Below the pieces are notes generated by a model. That model saw only the letters and a list, made by a program, of their open reading frames with translations. It ran no database searches and was not told the origin of the DNA. A stretch of 64,000 nucleotides of DNA from Dendrobium chrysotoxum (lineage: Eukaryota; Streptophyta; Magnoliopsida; Asparagales; Orchidaceae), in assembly GCA_019925795.1 (NCBI GenBank), contig CM034313.1, positions 26,710,932 to 26,774,931 of the forward strand, in the 5' to 3' direction. Position 1 is the stretch's first letter. Every line of letters begins with the position of its first letter. Both the position numbers and the translations under genes were made by a program. Shown piece by piece: positions 25,655 to 36,680 of this stretch.

Positions 25655-26105
25655 CTGGTGACAAAGATCATCCAGGACGATCGCTGGATCGTCCAGGATG
25701 ATGTGCTCCAAAAGAAGGCTTCAGAAAACCCTAAAAACTCAATTCTACCGCCAAAGATCGTACAGGACGATCGCAGGATCGTCCAGGATGATGTGCTCCT
25801 AAACACGGCTTCAAAAAACCCTAAAAACTCAATTCTGTCGCCAAACATCATCCTGGACAATCGCAGGATCGTCCTGGATGATGTGCAAAATTTGACTTGA
25901 TAGTCCCGTATGATCCTGGGATAGTCCAGGATGATCAGTACAAATTTTACACAAATCGTCCAGTACGATATACATATCGTCCAGGATGATTAGAGAAAAT
26001 TTTGACTCTTAAATCCTTGCCTAAATTATCATGGCGGCTAGGGTTTTGAAATCATATTGGATCGTCCAGGACGATATAAATATCGTCAAGTACGATTTGT
26101 TCAAA
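25655..26105 (-). promoter_or_regulatory. U3 palindrome-doublet array of element A LTR 1
   Basis: Six pairs of 15-bp palindromes of type ATCGTCCAGGACGAT, near 25667, 25757, 25847, 25903, 25968 and 26061. In the pairs I measured the two centres are 21 bp apart. The first three pairs sit in a 90-bp unit repeated three times (25662, 25752, 25842). The corresponding arrays are at about 29525-29960 and 33306-33745. Likely binding sites for a dimeric protein, as the U3 position suggests; no factor is known from this sequence. Confidence 0.7.
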
Positions 26106-26396
26106 AGTTGAACTTCTGGTTTTGACAGGATCTCACTCCCCCTGAGTATGTGTACACATAGTCACAAATAAACATACACCCTTACAGGATTTGACTCAAG
26201 AAATCAAAAAGTATATCAATGAGAAATACAACAAAGCTTATTCTACTCATTCTTGAGTCTTGAATCTTTCTTGGATTGATGCATGTTGTTCCTGAAATAT
26301 TAGTAGACATAGATAAATATATATTTCAAATACTAGGAGATGAACCATAATATTTGTTATCATCAAAATAAGAACTCGTGAGCCCGAGTTACAACA

Positions 26397-26410
26397 ATCT
26401 CCCCCTTTTT
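26397..26410 (-). other. Polypurine tract of element A, copy 1
   Basis: ATCTCCCCCTTTTT on the + strand, that is AAAAAGGGGGAGAT on the coding strand, directly at the LTR edge. The same tract recurs at 30181-30194. It would prime plus-strand DNA synthesis. Confidence 0.85.
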
Positions 26411-27760
26411 AATGGTGGAAAATATTTCTGGTTGGATTTGCAAATAACAATATTTTCTCCTAATCTCCCCCTCACTAAGAAAGGACTTTTAAAAATAGGG
26501 AGAAACACATTTTTTGAATTTTTTTTATTATTAAAAAAAACTACACAATAAATGTCACAAATAAAATAGTACAATTATAATACAAATAAACTTCACAAAT
26601 ACAACAAATATAACAGTACGTTTTCCCACTTTGACATTATCAAAAAGAAGAGGAGCGAAAAAAAACAAAAGTAAAACAAAAATAGACTAAAAGATCGAAA
26701 ACGGTCTCTGATCTTATGAAATTTTAATAAAATCAAGAATTTTTTTGTAATGAGAAAGCTACCCCTTGATTTTATTCAAAAAGCTAAGTAAGGCATGAAT
26801 TGACTACTCATAACCCAGAAAGGTTAGAAATTCAGAAATTGTTAAACCAAGCTCAGATTTTAAAAAGGCTAAAAAACTTTTTAAGCCAATATCTAAATCA
26901 AGGAAAAAATTAGATAAGGAAACAAAAATCTTTCAAAACTCCTTTCATGAAATACATCTAATACAAGATTGATGCAAAGTAATGAATCAAAAAATCATGA
27001 TTTTCAAACTCAAGTAATGAATCTATCAAAAAGTCATAAGAGTTTTCTAAACTTTAGAGATTTACCAGAATGGAAGTAGCTTTTATGGGCTAATTTTGTG
27101 CCTCTTTTTCAATTTGTTTGGCGCTTTGCGCATCTTTTGATTTTTGATACACTTTGTGTATTCAATTAGGCAATTTCGCATCTTTTTAGTTTTGGGCTCA
27201 TTTTGTGCCTCTTTTCAATTTGTTTGGCGCACTGCGCATCTTTTGATTGCCTCCTTTCTAAATCTTTAAAATCAGGAAACCTTATTCTTATGATAAAGAC
27301 GACAACCTGAATAAGATAATCTTGAAGTTGGTTCAATAATTTACAAAAGATTACTATGAGATAGATAAAATGTTTGGAGATGAAAAAAGTTTTATTTTCA
27401 AAAAACAATTTATAATCTGAAACAGATTTTGACTCAAAAGTAAGATAGCCTTATTCAAAGAAATGAGATAGAGAGACAAAATTATGATTTTTCTTCCTTT
27501 ACTTGATTTTAGAGAAATCAATCACAACTAATAAAGTATTTAGAAAATACAGGAGGTAAATTTTCTATTTTTAGAAAATAAGATCTTAAAAAAATGATTT
27601 AAAATAAGAGGTGTTATGTGTGTGCATGATCAGAGGAACAATAAAAAATATCAAAAATTTTAAAAGGAAAAACAAAAATATAGAAAACACAATGAATAAA
27701 TAATAGTAACAGAAAAATAAAACAAAAAAATATAAACACACAAAAAGAACATTAATTTAC
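26411..27760 (-). other. 3' untranslated region of element A, copy 1
   Basis: 1.35 kb of A/T-rich non-coding sequence between gag and the PPT. At 27095-27250 it holds imperfect repeats built on (T)GCGCATCTTTT and TTGTGCCTCTTTT words, which recur in copy 2 and in element B. Otherwise featureless. This is where pol would be in an autonomous Copia element. Confidence 0.65.
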
Positions 27761-27764
27761 ATTA

Positions 27765-28786
27765 GGTTCCTCCTGATCAGATGATTCAGAAGCTAGATCT
27801 GCCAAGGATATTTTTCATTTTGCATTTTCAGCCCTTATTATAATTTGCTTAGCTTTACCCTTTTCCTTTTCAGAAAGGTTTCTTATGTTCGGGCACTGAT
27901 TTTTCATATATCCAAGCTTCCTACATCCAAAACAGATAACATCAGAAGAGAACTTCACATTCTTACTATTTTTACCTTTGTTTCACTTTTGATGTTGATG
28001 TTTATACTTTAGTAGATTTTTCAATTTGTTTGTTGCTGATGCTAACTCTTCACTTTCATCACTTTCTGAGTTACTTTTTTCAATGTCTTCAGCTTTCAGC
28101 ACTATCATTTCACCTGCATCCAAAAGCTTTTGACCCAAACTTTGCTCGTAAGCAATGAGTGAGCCAATCAAATTATCAATAAAATATTCGTTCAAATTTT
28201 TTGATTCAAAAATTGCAATGACTTTGGCATCAAATTTAGCAAGTAGAGAACGTAGGATTTTATTAACTTTTTCAAAATTTGAAAGTTCTTTTCCTAAAGC
28301 ATGAAATGATGTCACAATTTGAGAAAACCAAATAAACATGTTCAAGATCGTTTCATGAGGTTTCATGCTAAAAAGTTCATAATCATGCATTAACATATTT
28401 AGCCTAGATTGCTTGATTTCACAAGTACCTTCATATCTAGTGCATAATTTAACCCAAATTTCTTTGCCAGAAATACATGGAGATATTAACATACAATCAT
28501 CAGAATTCAAAGCACAGAAAAAACAAATCAAATATTTAGCATTCAATTGAGCATTGATCTGATCTATTTTACTCCATTTAGAAAAGGGAATATCAATTTT
28601 AATTTCATTTACAATACATGATGGTGCAGAATAACCAATTTGAATCATATGCCACATGTGATAATCAATAGATTGCAAGAAAGTAGACATACAGATTTTC
28701 CAAAAATCCAAAGTAACATTTTCAAATAACGGTGGTCGTATGATTGAATGTCCTTCCGCAACATTACGATTATAAAAATTATCCAT
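27765..28786 (-). pseudogene. gag: Copia Gag (UBN2-type), element A copy 1
   Basis: Gag of a Sirevirus-like Copia element. The ATG at 28784-28786 opens MDNFYNRN, then RPPLFENVTLDFWKICM, the start of the Copia capsid domain (residues about 18-200), with the usual W---M---L-S-DY--W pattern. The open frame runs 267 codons to a TGA at 27983, where copy 2 has TGG (Trp). Beyond it the frame continues through a zinc knuckle, CFGCRKLGYMKNQC, in which the His of CCHC is Tyr, and ends after WADLASESSDQEEP-like sequence. Here the protease would start in an autonomous element, so pol was cut out cleanly after Gag. This copy needs one stop read-through. Confidence 0.85.
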
Positions 28787-28824
28787 GGATCGATTTCAAA
28801 AGTTTTTAAACTTAAATTTTGAAT

Positions 28825-28839
28825 CCCGCTCTGATACCA
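28825..28839 (-). other. Primer binding site (initiator tRNA-Met), element A copy 1
   Basis: TGGTATCAGAGCGGG on the minus strand, two bases inside the LTR. This is the standard Copia tRNA-Met site, intact. Confidence 0.93.
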
Positions 28840-28841
28840 CT

Positions 28842-30180
28842 TGATAGTTCGATTGGGATGTTAAGCCCTGATGACCTAGTCCCGAGGCTAACCAAGAGGG
28901 GGGGTGAATTGGATATTTGAAACAAAACAAAAATCTTTTTATAACGTGCAGTGGAAATAAATTAAAATAACGATAAAAAGATCAATCACAGATATCACCC
29001 AAGCAGATAATCACAATAAAATAAAGTGTAAAAAATAATAAGAAAGAGCATACCAGATTTATAGTGGTTCGGTCCAACCTGACCTACGTCCCTCCTCGGA
29101 GGCACCCTCCAAGTATTTCACTAAACCAAATAGTGTCTCTCCTTCAGCCCCCAAAGCTAGGCGGAGAAGCCCTTACAAAATCACTTCCACCTTCCCCGGT
29201 GCGCCGGAGTAGCCGGGTCCTCTGACACCAAAGAGATCTTCTTCTTCCCAAAACCTCCCTCGAGACGACCCTTGAATCCGATGGTACTAAATTACAAGCT
29301 TGCCGGAGCAACCGTGTGAACCCCCTCACACTCCCTCGAGAATCCCCCTTCCCAGGCTCTTCTCCCTCTAAAACTCCACCCTTTCCTCTCTCCCTTTCAA
29401 GCTCTCTCTTCAAGTTTTCTTCAAAAGAACGAAGCCTCAATGGCTGTCAAAGACACCTATCAAGTGCCTTGAGAAAGCTTAAATAAAGAGCTCCAAAAAC
29501 CCTTCCAAATTAGTTCTGGTGGCAAAGATCATCCAGGACGATCGTCGGATCATCCAGGACGATGTGCTCTAAAAGATGGCTTCAGAAAACCCTAAAAACT
29601 CAATTCTACTGCCAAAGATCGTCCAGGATGATCGCAGAATCGTCCAGGATGATGTGCTCCTAAACACGGCTTCAGAAAACCCTAAAAACTTAATTCTGCC
29701 GCCAAACATCATCCCGGATGATCGCAGGATCGTCCTGGATGATGTGCAGAATTTGACCTGATTGTCCCGTACAATCCTGGGATAGTACAGGATGATGAGT
29801 ACAAATTTTGCACAAATTTTCCAGTACGATATACATATCGTCCAGGACGATTAGAGCAAATTTTGACTCTTAAATCCTTTCCTAAATTATCATGGCGGCT
29901 AGGGTTTTGAGATCATATTGGATCGTCCAGGACGATATAAATATCATCAAGTATGATTTGTTCAAAAGTTGAACTTCTGGTTTTGACAGGCTCTCACTCC
30001 CATTGAGTATGTGTACACATAGTCACAAATAAGCATACACCCTTACAATCTTTCTTGGATTCATGCATGCTGTTCCTGAAATGTTAGTACACACAAATAA
30101 ATATATATTTCAAATACTAGGAGATGAACCATAATATTTGTTATCATCAAAATAAGAACTCGTGAGCCCGAGTTGCAACA
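28842..30180 (-). repeat. Element A, LTR 2 (middle LTR)
   Basis: 1339 bp, TGATAG to CAACA. It lacks about 77 bp present in LTR 1 (26187-26263) and LTR 3; the junction is at 30047/30048. It serves as the 5' LTR for internal copy 1 and as the 3' LTR for internal copy 2. The palindrome doublets are at 29525-29960. Confidence 0.92.
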
Positions 30181-30194
30181 ATCTCCCCCTTTTT
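30181..30194 (-). other. Polypurine tract of element A, copy 2
   Basis: Same tract as at 26397-26410, immediately left-flanked by LTR 2. Confidence 0.85.
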
Positions 30195-31545
30195 GATGAT
30201 GGTAAATATTTCTAGTTGGATTTCTAAATAACAGTATTTTCTCCTAATCTCCCCCTCACTAAGAAAAGACTTTTAAAAATAGGGAGAAACACATTTTTTG
30301 AATTTTTTTATTATTAAAAAAAACTACATAATAAATGTCATAAATAAAATAGTACAATTATAATACAAAAAAACTTCACAAATACAATAAATATAACAGT
30401 ACGTTCTCCCCCTTTGACATTATCAAAAAGAAGAGGAGCAGAAAAAAATAAAAGTAAAACAAAAATAGTTTAAAAGATCAAAAATGGTCTCTGATCTTGT
30501 GAAATTTTTATAAAATCAAGAATTTTCTTGTAATGAGAAAGCTATCCCTTGATTTTATTCAAAAAGCTAAGTAAGGCATGAATTGACTACTCATAACCCA
30601 GAAAGGTTAGAAATTCAGAAATTGTTAAACCAAGCTCAGATTTTAAAAAAGGCTAAAAAACTTTTTAAGCCAATATCTAAATCAAGAAAAAAATTAGATA
30701 AGTAAACAAAAATCTTTCAAAACTCCTTTCATGAAATACATCTAATAGAAGATTGATGCAAAGTAATGAATCAAAAAATCTTAATTTTCAAACTCAAGTA
30801 ATGAATCTATCAAAAAGTCATAAGGGTTTTCTAAACTTTAGAGATTTACCAGAATGGAAGCAGCTTTTATGGGCTAATTTTGTGCCTCTTTTTCAATTTG
30901 TTTGGTGCTTTGTGCATCTTTTGATTTTTGATACACTTTGTGTATTCAATTTGGCAATTTCACATCTTTTTAGTTTTGGGCTCATTTTGTACCTCTTTTC
31001 AATTTGTTTGGCGCACTGCGCATCTTTTGATTGCCTCCTTTCTAAATCTTTAAAATCAGCAAACCTTATTCTTATGATAAAGACGAACAACCTGAATAAG
31101 ATAATCTTGAAGTTGGTTCAATAATTTGCAAAAGATTACTATGAGATAGATAAAATGTTTGGAGATGAAAAAAGTTTTAATTTCAAAAAACAATTTATAA
31201 TCTGAAACAGATTTTGACTCAAAAGTAAGATAGCCTTATTCAATGAAATGAGATAGAGAGACAAAATCTTGAGTTTTCTTCCTTTACTTGATTTTAGAGA
31301 AATTAACCACAACTAACAAAGTATTTAGAAAATACAGGAGGTAAATTTTCTATTTTTAGAAAATAAGATCTTAAAAAAATGATTTAAAATAAGAGGTATT
31401 ATGTGTGTGCCTGATCAGAGGAACAATAAAAAACATCAAAAATTTTAAAAGAAAAAACAAAAATACAGAAAACACAATGAATAAACAATAATAACAGAAA
31501 AACAAAACAAAAAATATAAACACACAAAAAGAACATTAATTTACA
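30195..31545 (-). other. 3' untranslated region of element A, copy 2
   Basis: Nearly identical to 26411-27760, including the GCGCATCTTTT-type repeats at about 30880-31035. No gene. Confidence 0.65.
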
Positions 31546-31549
31546 TCAG

Positions 31550-32570
31550 GTTCCTCCTGATCAGATGATTCAGAAGCTAGATCTGCCCAGGACATTTTTT
31601 ATTTTGCATTTTCAACCCTTATTATAATTTGCTTAGCTTTACCCTTTTCCTTTTCAGGAAGGGTTCTTAAGTTCGGGCACTGATTTTTCATAAGTCCAAG
31701 CTTCCTACATCCAAAACAGATAACATCAGAAGAGAACTTTACATTCTTACCATTTTTACCTTTGTTCCACTTTTGATGTTGATGTTTGTACTTTTGTAGA
31801 TTTTTCAATTTGTTTGTTGCTGATGCTAACTCTTCACTTTCATCACTTTCTGAGTTGCTTTTTTCAATGTCTTCAGTTTTAAGCACTATCGTTTCACCTG
31901 CATCCAAAAGCTTTTGACCCAAACTTTGCTCGTAGGCAATGAGTGAGCCAATCAAATTATCAATAGAATATTCGTTCAAATTTTTTGATTCAGAAATTGC
32001 AATGACTTTGGCATCAAATTTAGCAAGTAGAGAATGTAGGATTTTATTAACTTTTCCAAAATTTGAAAGTTCTTTTCCTAAAGCATGTAATGATGTCACA
32101 ATTTGAGAAAACCTAGTAAACATGTTCAAGATCGTTTCATGAGGTTTAATGCTAAAAAGTTCAAAATCATACATTAACATATTTAGCCTATATTGCTTGA
32201 TTTCACAATGACCTTCATATCTAGTGCATAATTTATCCCAAATTTCTATGCCAGAAATACATGTAGATATTAACAAACAATCATCAGAATTCAAAGCACA
32301 GAAGAAATAATTCAAATATTTAGCATTCAATTGAGCATTGTTCTGTTCTATTTTACTCCATTTAGAAAAGGGAATATTAATTTTAACTTCATTTACAATA
32401 TGTGACGGTGCAGAATAACCAATTTGAATCATATGCCACATGTGATAATCAATAGATTGCAAGAAAGTAGACATACAGATTTTCCAAAAATCCAAAGTAA
32501 CATTTTCAAATAACGGTGGTCGTACGATTGAATATCATTCCGCAACATTACGATTATAAAAATTAGCCAT
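31550..32570 (-). pseudogene. gag: Copia Gag (UBN2-type), element A copy 2
   Basis: The ATG at 32568-32570 opens MANFYNRNVAE, then a TGA at codon 12 (32535-32537), then RPPLFENVTLDFWKICM. After that TGA the frame stays open to a stop at 31599, about 300 residues, longer than copy 1 because the Trp codon lost there is intact here. The zinc knuckle reads CFGCRKLGLMKNQC, with Leu in place of His. The knuckle is therefore defective in both copies, by different changes at the same residue. After the stop at 31599 a short tail like that of copy 1 follows (WADLASESSDQEEP). Confidence 0.85.
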
Positions 32571-32608
32571 GGATCGATTTCAAAAGTTTTTAAACTTAAA
32601 TTTTGAAC

Positions 32609-32623
32609 CCCGCTCTGATACCA
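32609..32623 (-). other. Primer binding site (initiator tRNA-Met), element A copy 2
   Basis: TGGTATCAGAGCGGG on the minus strand, two bases inside LTR 3. Confidence 0.93.
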
Positions 32624-32625
32624 CT

Positions 32626-34040
32626 TGATAGTTCGATTGGGATGTTAAGCCCTAATGAACTAGTCCCGAGGCTAACCAAGAGGGGGGTGAATTGGATATT
32701 TGAAACAAAATAAAAATCTTTTTATAACGTGCAGCGGAAACAAATTAAAACAATGATAAAAAGATCAATCACAGATATCACCCAAGTAGATAATCACAAT
32801 AAAATAAAGTACGGAAAATAATAAGAAAGAACACACCGGATTTATAGTGGTTCGGTCCAACCTGACCTACGTCCACTCCTCGGAGGCACCCTCCAAGTAT
32901 TGCACTAAACCAAATAGTGTCTCTCCTTCAGCCCCCACAGCTAGGCGGAGAAGCCCTTACAAAATCACTTCCACCTTCCCCAGTGCGGCGGAGTAGCCGA
33001 GTCCTCTGACACCAAAGAGATCTTCTTCTTCCCAAAACCTCCCTCGAGACGACCCTTGAATCCGATGGTACTTAGGTGCAAGCTTGCCGGAGCAACCGTG
33101 AGAACCCCCTCACACTCCCTCGAGAATCCCCCTTCCCAGGCTCTTCTTCCTCTCAAACTCCACCCTTTCCTCTCTCCCTTTAAAGCTCTCTCTTCAAGTT
33201 TTCTTCAAAAGAATGAAGCCTCAATGGCTGCCAAAGAGACCTATCAAGTGCCTTGAGAAAGCTTAAATAAGGAGCTCCAAAAACCCTTCCAAATTAGTTC
33301 TGGCGGCAAAGATCATCCAGGACGATCGCCGGATCATCCAGGACGATGTGCTCCAGAAGGTGGCTTCAGAAAACCCTAATAACTCAATTTTGCCGCCAAA
33401 GATCGTCCAGGACGATCGTAGGATCGTCCAGGATGATGTGCTCCTAAGCACGGCTTCAGAAAACCCTAAAAACTAAATTCTGCCACCAAACATCGTCCCG
33501 GACGATCGTAGGATCGTCCTGGACGATGTGCAGAATTTGACCTGATAGTCCCGTACGATCCTGGGATAGTCCAGGACGATCAGTACAAATTTTGCACAAA
33601 TCATCCAGTACGATATACATATCATCCAGGACAATTAGAGCAAATTTTGACTCTTAAATCCTTGCCTAAATTATTATGGCGGCTAGGGTTTTGAGATCAT
33701 ATTGGATCATCCAGGACGATATAAATATCGTCAAGTACGATTTGTTCAAAAGTTGAACTTCTGGTTTTGACAGGATCTCACTCCCCCTGAGTATGTGTAC
33801 ACATAGTCACAAATAAGCATACACCCTTACAGGAATTGACTCAAGAAATCAAAAAGTATATCAATGAGAAATACAGCAAAGCCTATTCTACTCATTCTTG
33901 AGTCTTGAATCTTTTTGGATTGATGCATGCTGTTCCTGAAATATTAGTACACACAAACAAATATATATTTCAAATACTAGGAGATGAACCATAATATTTG
34001 TTATTATCAAAATAAGAACTCATGAGCCCGAGTTGCAATA
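32626..34040 (-). repeat. Element A, LTR 3 (5' LTR on minus strand)
   Basis: 1415 bp, TGATAG to GCAATA; the terminal CA has become TA. It contains the 77-bp segment missing in LTR 2. The palindrome doublets at about 33306-33745 are the closest to consensus, with several perfect GATCGTCCAGGACGATC-type words. Confidence 0.92.
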
Positions 34041-34045
34041 ATGTT
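34041..34045. repeat. Right target-site duplication of Copia element A (ATGTT)
   Basis: Copy of 24975-24979 directly after LTR 3. Confidence 0.85.
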
Positions 34046-34905
34046 TTGAGTTTATTGGAGGTGGTCTTAAAGTTTGGTGGTGTCTGAATTTATGAGATAT
34101 AGTTTTAAAGGCTTAGAGGGCCTTTTGGTCAAGCTGGTTTGATCAAAACTTTGGGTTGGGTTAAATGCAATCTAAATCACATTTGACCTTTTTTGGAAGT
34201 GGTATCAGAGTTTTGTTTCATTGAGGTATATTAAACTTTTAGAGAAATTAAGTATTCAAGAGGTTTCAGGGTTTTAGGGCTTCTAGAGTATTATGGTTAA
34301 CCATGGTGCACCAAGCATTCAATATTGGTTCATTACAACATGCTAATAATAATAATAATAATAATAATAAATAGAATAGTGGAGATTTCCAAAGTCAAAA
34401 ACTACAATATGCTATGTCTTGTAACATAGGCTATAAATATTTGAAGGTTTTGGAGCATTGGAATATGATTTGAATTTAATGGTATACGGGACTTGGAATG
34501 CCTTTAAACTGATGTAGTTGACCCTAAAGAAATGCCAAATCAATTTAAAATTGACCAATCATGAATCCAAGGTCATTTGCTTTAGTTTTGAGATAATTCA
34601 ACATTGTCCAAAAATAGGTTATGGACCAAGGGGTTTTGGGTTGCATTTTAACACAAGATTTTAAAGTTTTAAGGTTTTCATTAGAGTTAGTTAATGGATT
34701 TAGTATAGGTTTGAATTGACCAATAATTTAAAGAGATTTTTTATTTGACATATTCAGATCATTTATAATTATCAATGATTATCAGTGATCAAACTAGTGA
34801 ATAGATTACTACCACAGTGTCTAACAACTGATTGGTTTGAAACTTGATTTTGATTTGAGTTTTAAAATGATCAATAATAGTCAATGATTGAGGGATTTTT
34901 TTTTA
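34046..34905 (+). repeat. Repeat block X, forward copy, right part
   Basis: Continues 24979 after removal of element A and matches about 13630-14490. An AAT microsatellite (34344-34371) lies where the other copies have AT-rich GATGATAATGATC sequence. The block stops near 34905, about 330 bp short of the end seen at 14817. Confidence 0.65.
34344..34371. repeat. (AAT)n microsatellite
   Basis: Nine tandem TAA/AAT units within block X. Confidence 0.95.
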
Positions 34906-35600
34906 ATGCGTTGACCTTAATTTTAGCTTAGGTCACTTGATCCACATCCATGAATGATTGGTAGGTTCTATAGCCACTAGATTTATAGCTCTTTGACTCA
35001 TAATCATTCAGCTTATAATCACCTAAATAGCAGCCTATCTAAACCTCAGTACACTTCAATCATCATCATCAAGAAATAAATTAAGATACACTTAATCAAG
35101 ATTTAATCATCATTGGAAATCAAGTCGTATAGATCATTCATCACTTCTAGTATCAACATCCACTAGACTACAATCACCAAGATAATTATAGCCCTACAAT
35201 GCAATCATGTAGCCCAGTGCAGTGCTTGCATAATCCACTAACCCCTTGACCTCAGTCATGACCCAAACCACTTCATTAGGAGTTTCATATGGTTAACTAT
35301 CCATCATTAAATCCTTTAGCCTCTAATTGATCCATTAGACCAAGTTGGGCTAGCTCAAGCTAGCCCAATAGATCATACACTTCACCTACACTCAATAAGG
35401 CTCCAAATGAACTCTAGTCTTCATCAAATTCCTATGATCACCATTCCTAGTAAATTGAACATGACTAATCACCTTGACCCAATCAACAGTTGACTTGGTC
35501 AACTAAACCCATGCTTGGCCAAACCAAGTTAACATTGGGTTAATTCAATGCATACAATCAAAAAATTCATCTTGACATTGAACAAAAAGCAATATCTAAA
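34906..35600. other. Unassigned segment between block X and the Gypsy RT
   Basis: About 700 bp without a reading frame. Words such as GACTTGGTCAACTAAACCC and CAAGTTAACATTGGGTTAA resemble inverted block X near 57700-57760, so part may be an inverted X-related piece, but the alignment by eye is not convincing. If the Gypsy pol that follows belongs to this LTR, then gag and protease have been lost here. Confidence 0.3.
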
Positions 35601-36220
35601 GTTAAGATATTAATCAATGTTTATTTTATTAGGGAATAAAAATATTTGTCTTTGTGCGCAAGTATTATCATAGTTAAGAAAAAGAATAGTCAGATTCATG
35701 TCTATATTAATTTTATAGTTCAAAAATAAAATTTATCCTAAAGACGAGTTTGTGATTACTATACAAAAACTTATTATAGATATTACTTCCTAACATGTGA
35801 TATTTTCATTTATTGACATCTCATCTGAATCTAATTAAATGAAAATGGCTCTTGAAGATAAAAAGTATATAACATTAGAATGTCTGTAATGGTCAATTGA
35901 TATAAATTTATGCCAATTGGGTTAAAGAATGCAGGGGCAACCTACTAGTGAGAAAAATTAAGGATTTTTTAAGAAATTATCGACCATCAAGTGGAATATG
36001 ATGTCGACGATCTAGTCATGAAAATCCATGAAAGAGGTGATCACTTATATGACCTAAGAATAGTTTTCCAAAGGTTGTGTTTGCAAAACCTAAAATTAAC
36101 CCTTTAAAGTATTCTACTAGCATCACTTCAGTGAAGTTTTTGGGTTTCATGGTTAGACACCATTGAATCAAAATTGATCCAAACAAAGCTATAATAAAAA
36201 TACCACTGCCTAAAAGTCTT
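35601..36220 (+). pseudogene. Tat/Ogre-like reverse transcriptase, broken
   Basis: RT of a second Gypsy element. Pieces in changing frames read FIREIKYLSLCAS, VKKKNSQIHVYINF, YPKDEFVITIQKLIIDITS, then FIDISSESN-MKMALEDKK (motif A region). Next come MPIGLKNAGATY (motif B, near 35910) and VEYDVDDLVMKI, where the family has VYVDDM-VKS; the DD is kept. The chain goes on through LYDLRIVFQRL, KFLGFMV-HHGIKIDPNKA. Order and spacing are those of the Tat lineage. Many stops and shifts. Confidence 0.85.
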
Positions 36221-36680
36221 TACCTAATTGGGATCTTTTTAAGGTCAATTACGTTACCACAGGAGATTTATATCAAACCTTTCAGGCTGATGTCATTCAT
36301 TTGTAGCTCTGTACAAGAAAGATTCTTTCTTTTAGTGGAATGAAAATTTCCATAATACATTCAATAGTATAAAGTAGTGTTTAATAAATCCTCCAGTCTT
36401 AGCTGCTCCCATCACAAGAAAGCCATTAATTCTATACACAATAGTTTTAAATGAATCTCTTGGTGCCTTGTTAGCTCAAGTTAATAAGAAAGGAAAAGAA
36501 AATGCACTTTACTATCTTAGTAGATGCTTAGTTCTAACTAAAGTAAATTTTCCCCTGGTTGAGAAGCATTATTTATCTTTAGTTTTCATTACTCAGAAGT
36601 TAAGGTGTTATATGCTTTCTCGTGAGCTAAATCTGATATCCAGGGTAAATCCATTATAATATATGATGACTCATTTGACA
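36221..36680 (+). pseudogene. Gypsy RNase H domain, broken
   Basis: First RNase H, joined to RT. Downstream of the connection, the frame at 36468-36659 reads LAQVNKKGKENALYYLSRCL, FPLVEKHYLSLVFITQKLRCYML, matching the family's L-Q-D--GKE-AIYY-SR-L and EK--LALVFA-QKLRHYML run. The Glu of the helix is kept. The N-terminal catalytic Asp region cannot be read with certainty. Confidence 0.8.

Larger units (their letters stand above)
24980..26396 (-). repeat. Element A, LTR 1 (3' LTR on minus strand)
   Basis: 1417 bp, starting TGATAG and ending CAACA on the + strand. It is nearly identical to 28842-30180 and 32626-34040. On the minus strand U3 is at the high-coordinate side. It holds six palindrome doublets (25666-26100) upstream of a TATTTAA box, which reads in reverse complement at 25618-25624. 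Confidence 0.92.
24980..34040 (-). mobile_element. Copia element A: Sirevirus-like, gag-only, three LTRs
   Basis: A 9.06-kb array LTR-internal-LTR-internal-LTR on the minus strand, bounded by one 5-bp duplication ATGTT. Each internal region (26397-28841 and 30181-32625, 2445 bp each) has a tRNA-Met PBS at its right end, one gag gene, a long untranslated region and a polypurine tract at its left end. There is no protease, integrase, RT or RNase H. It is therefore non-autonomous, comparable to gag-only (TR-GAG) elements, and would depend on a related Copia such as element B for enzymes. Confidence 0.88.

Noticed and set aside
25655..26105. Palindromes as rho-independent terminators or tRNA-like folds
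   Set aside because: They have no T-run or cloverleaf, and their position in the U3 of a plant LTR and their paired phasing fit protein-binding sites better.
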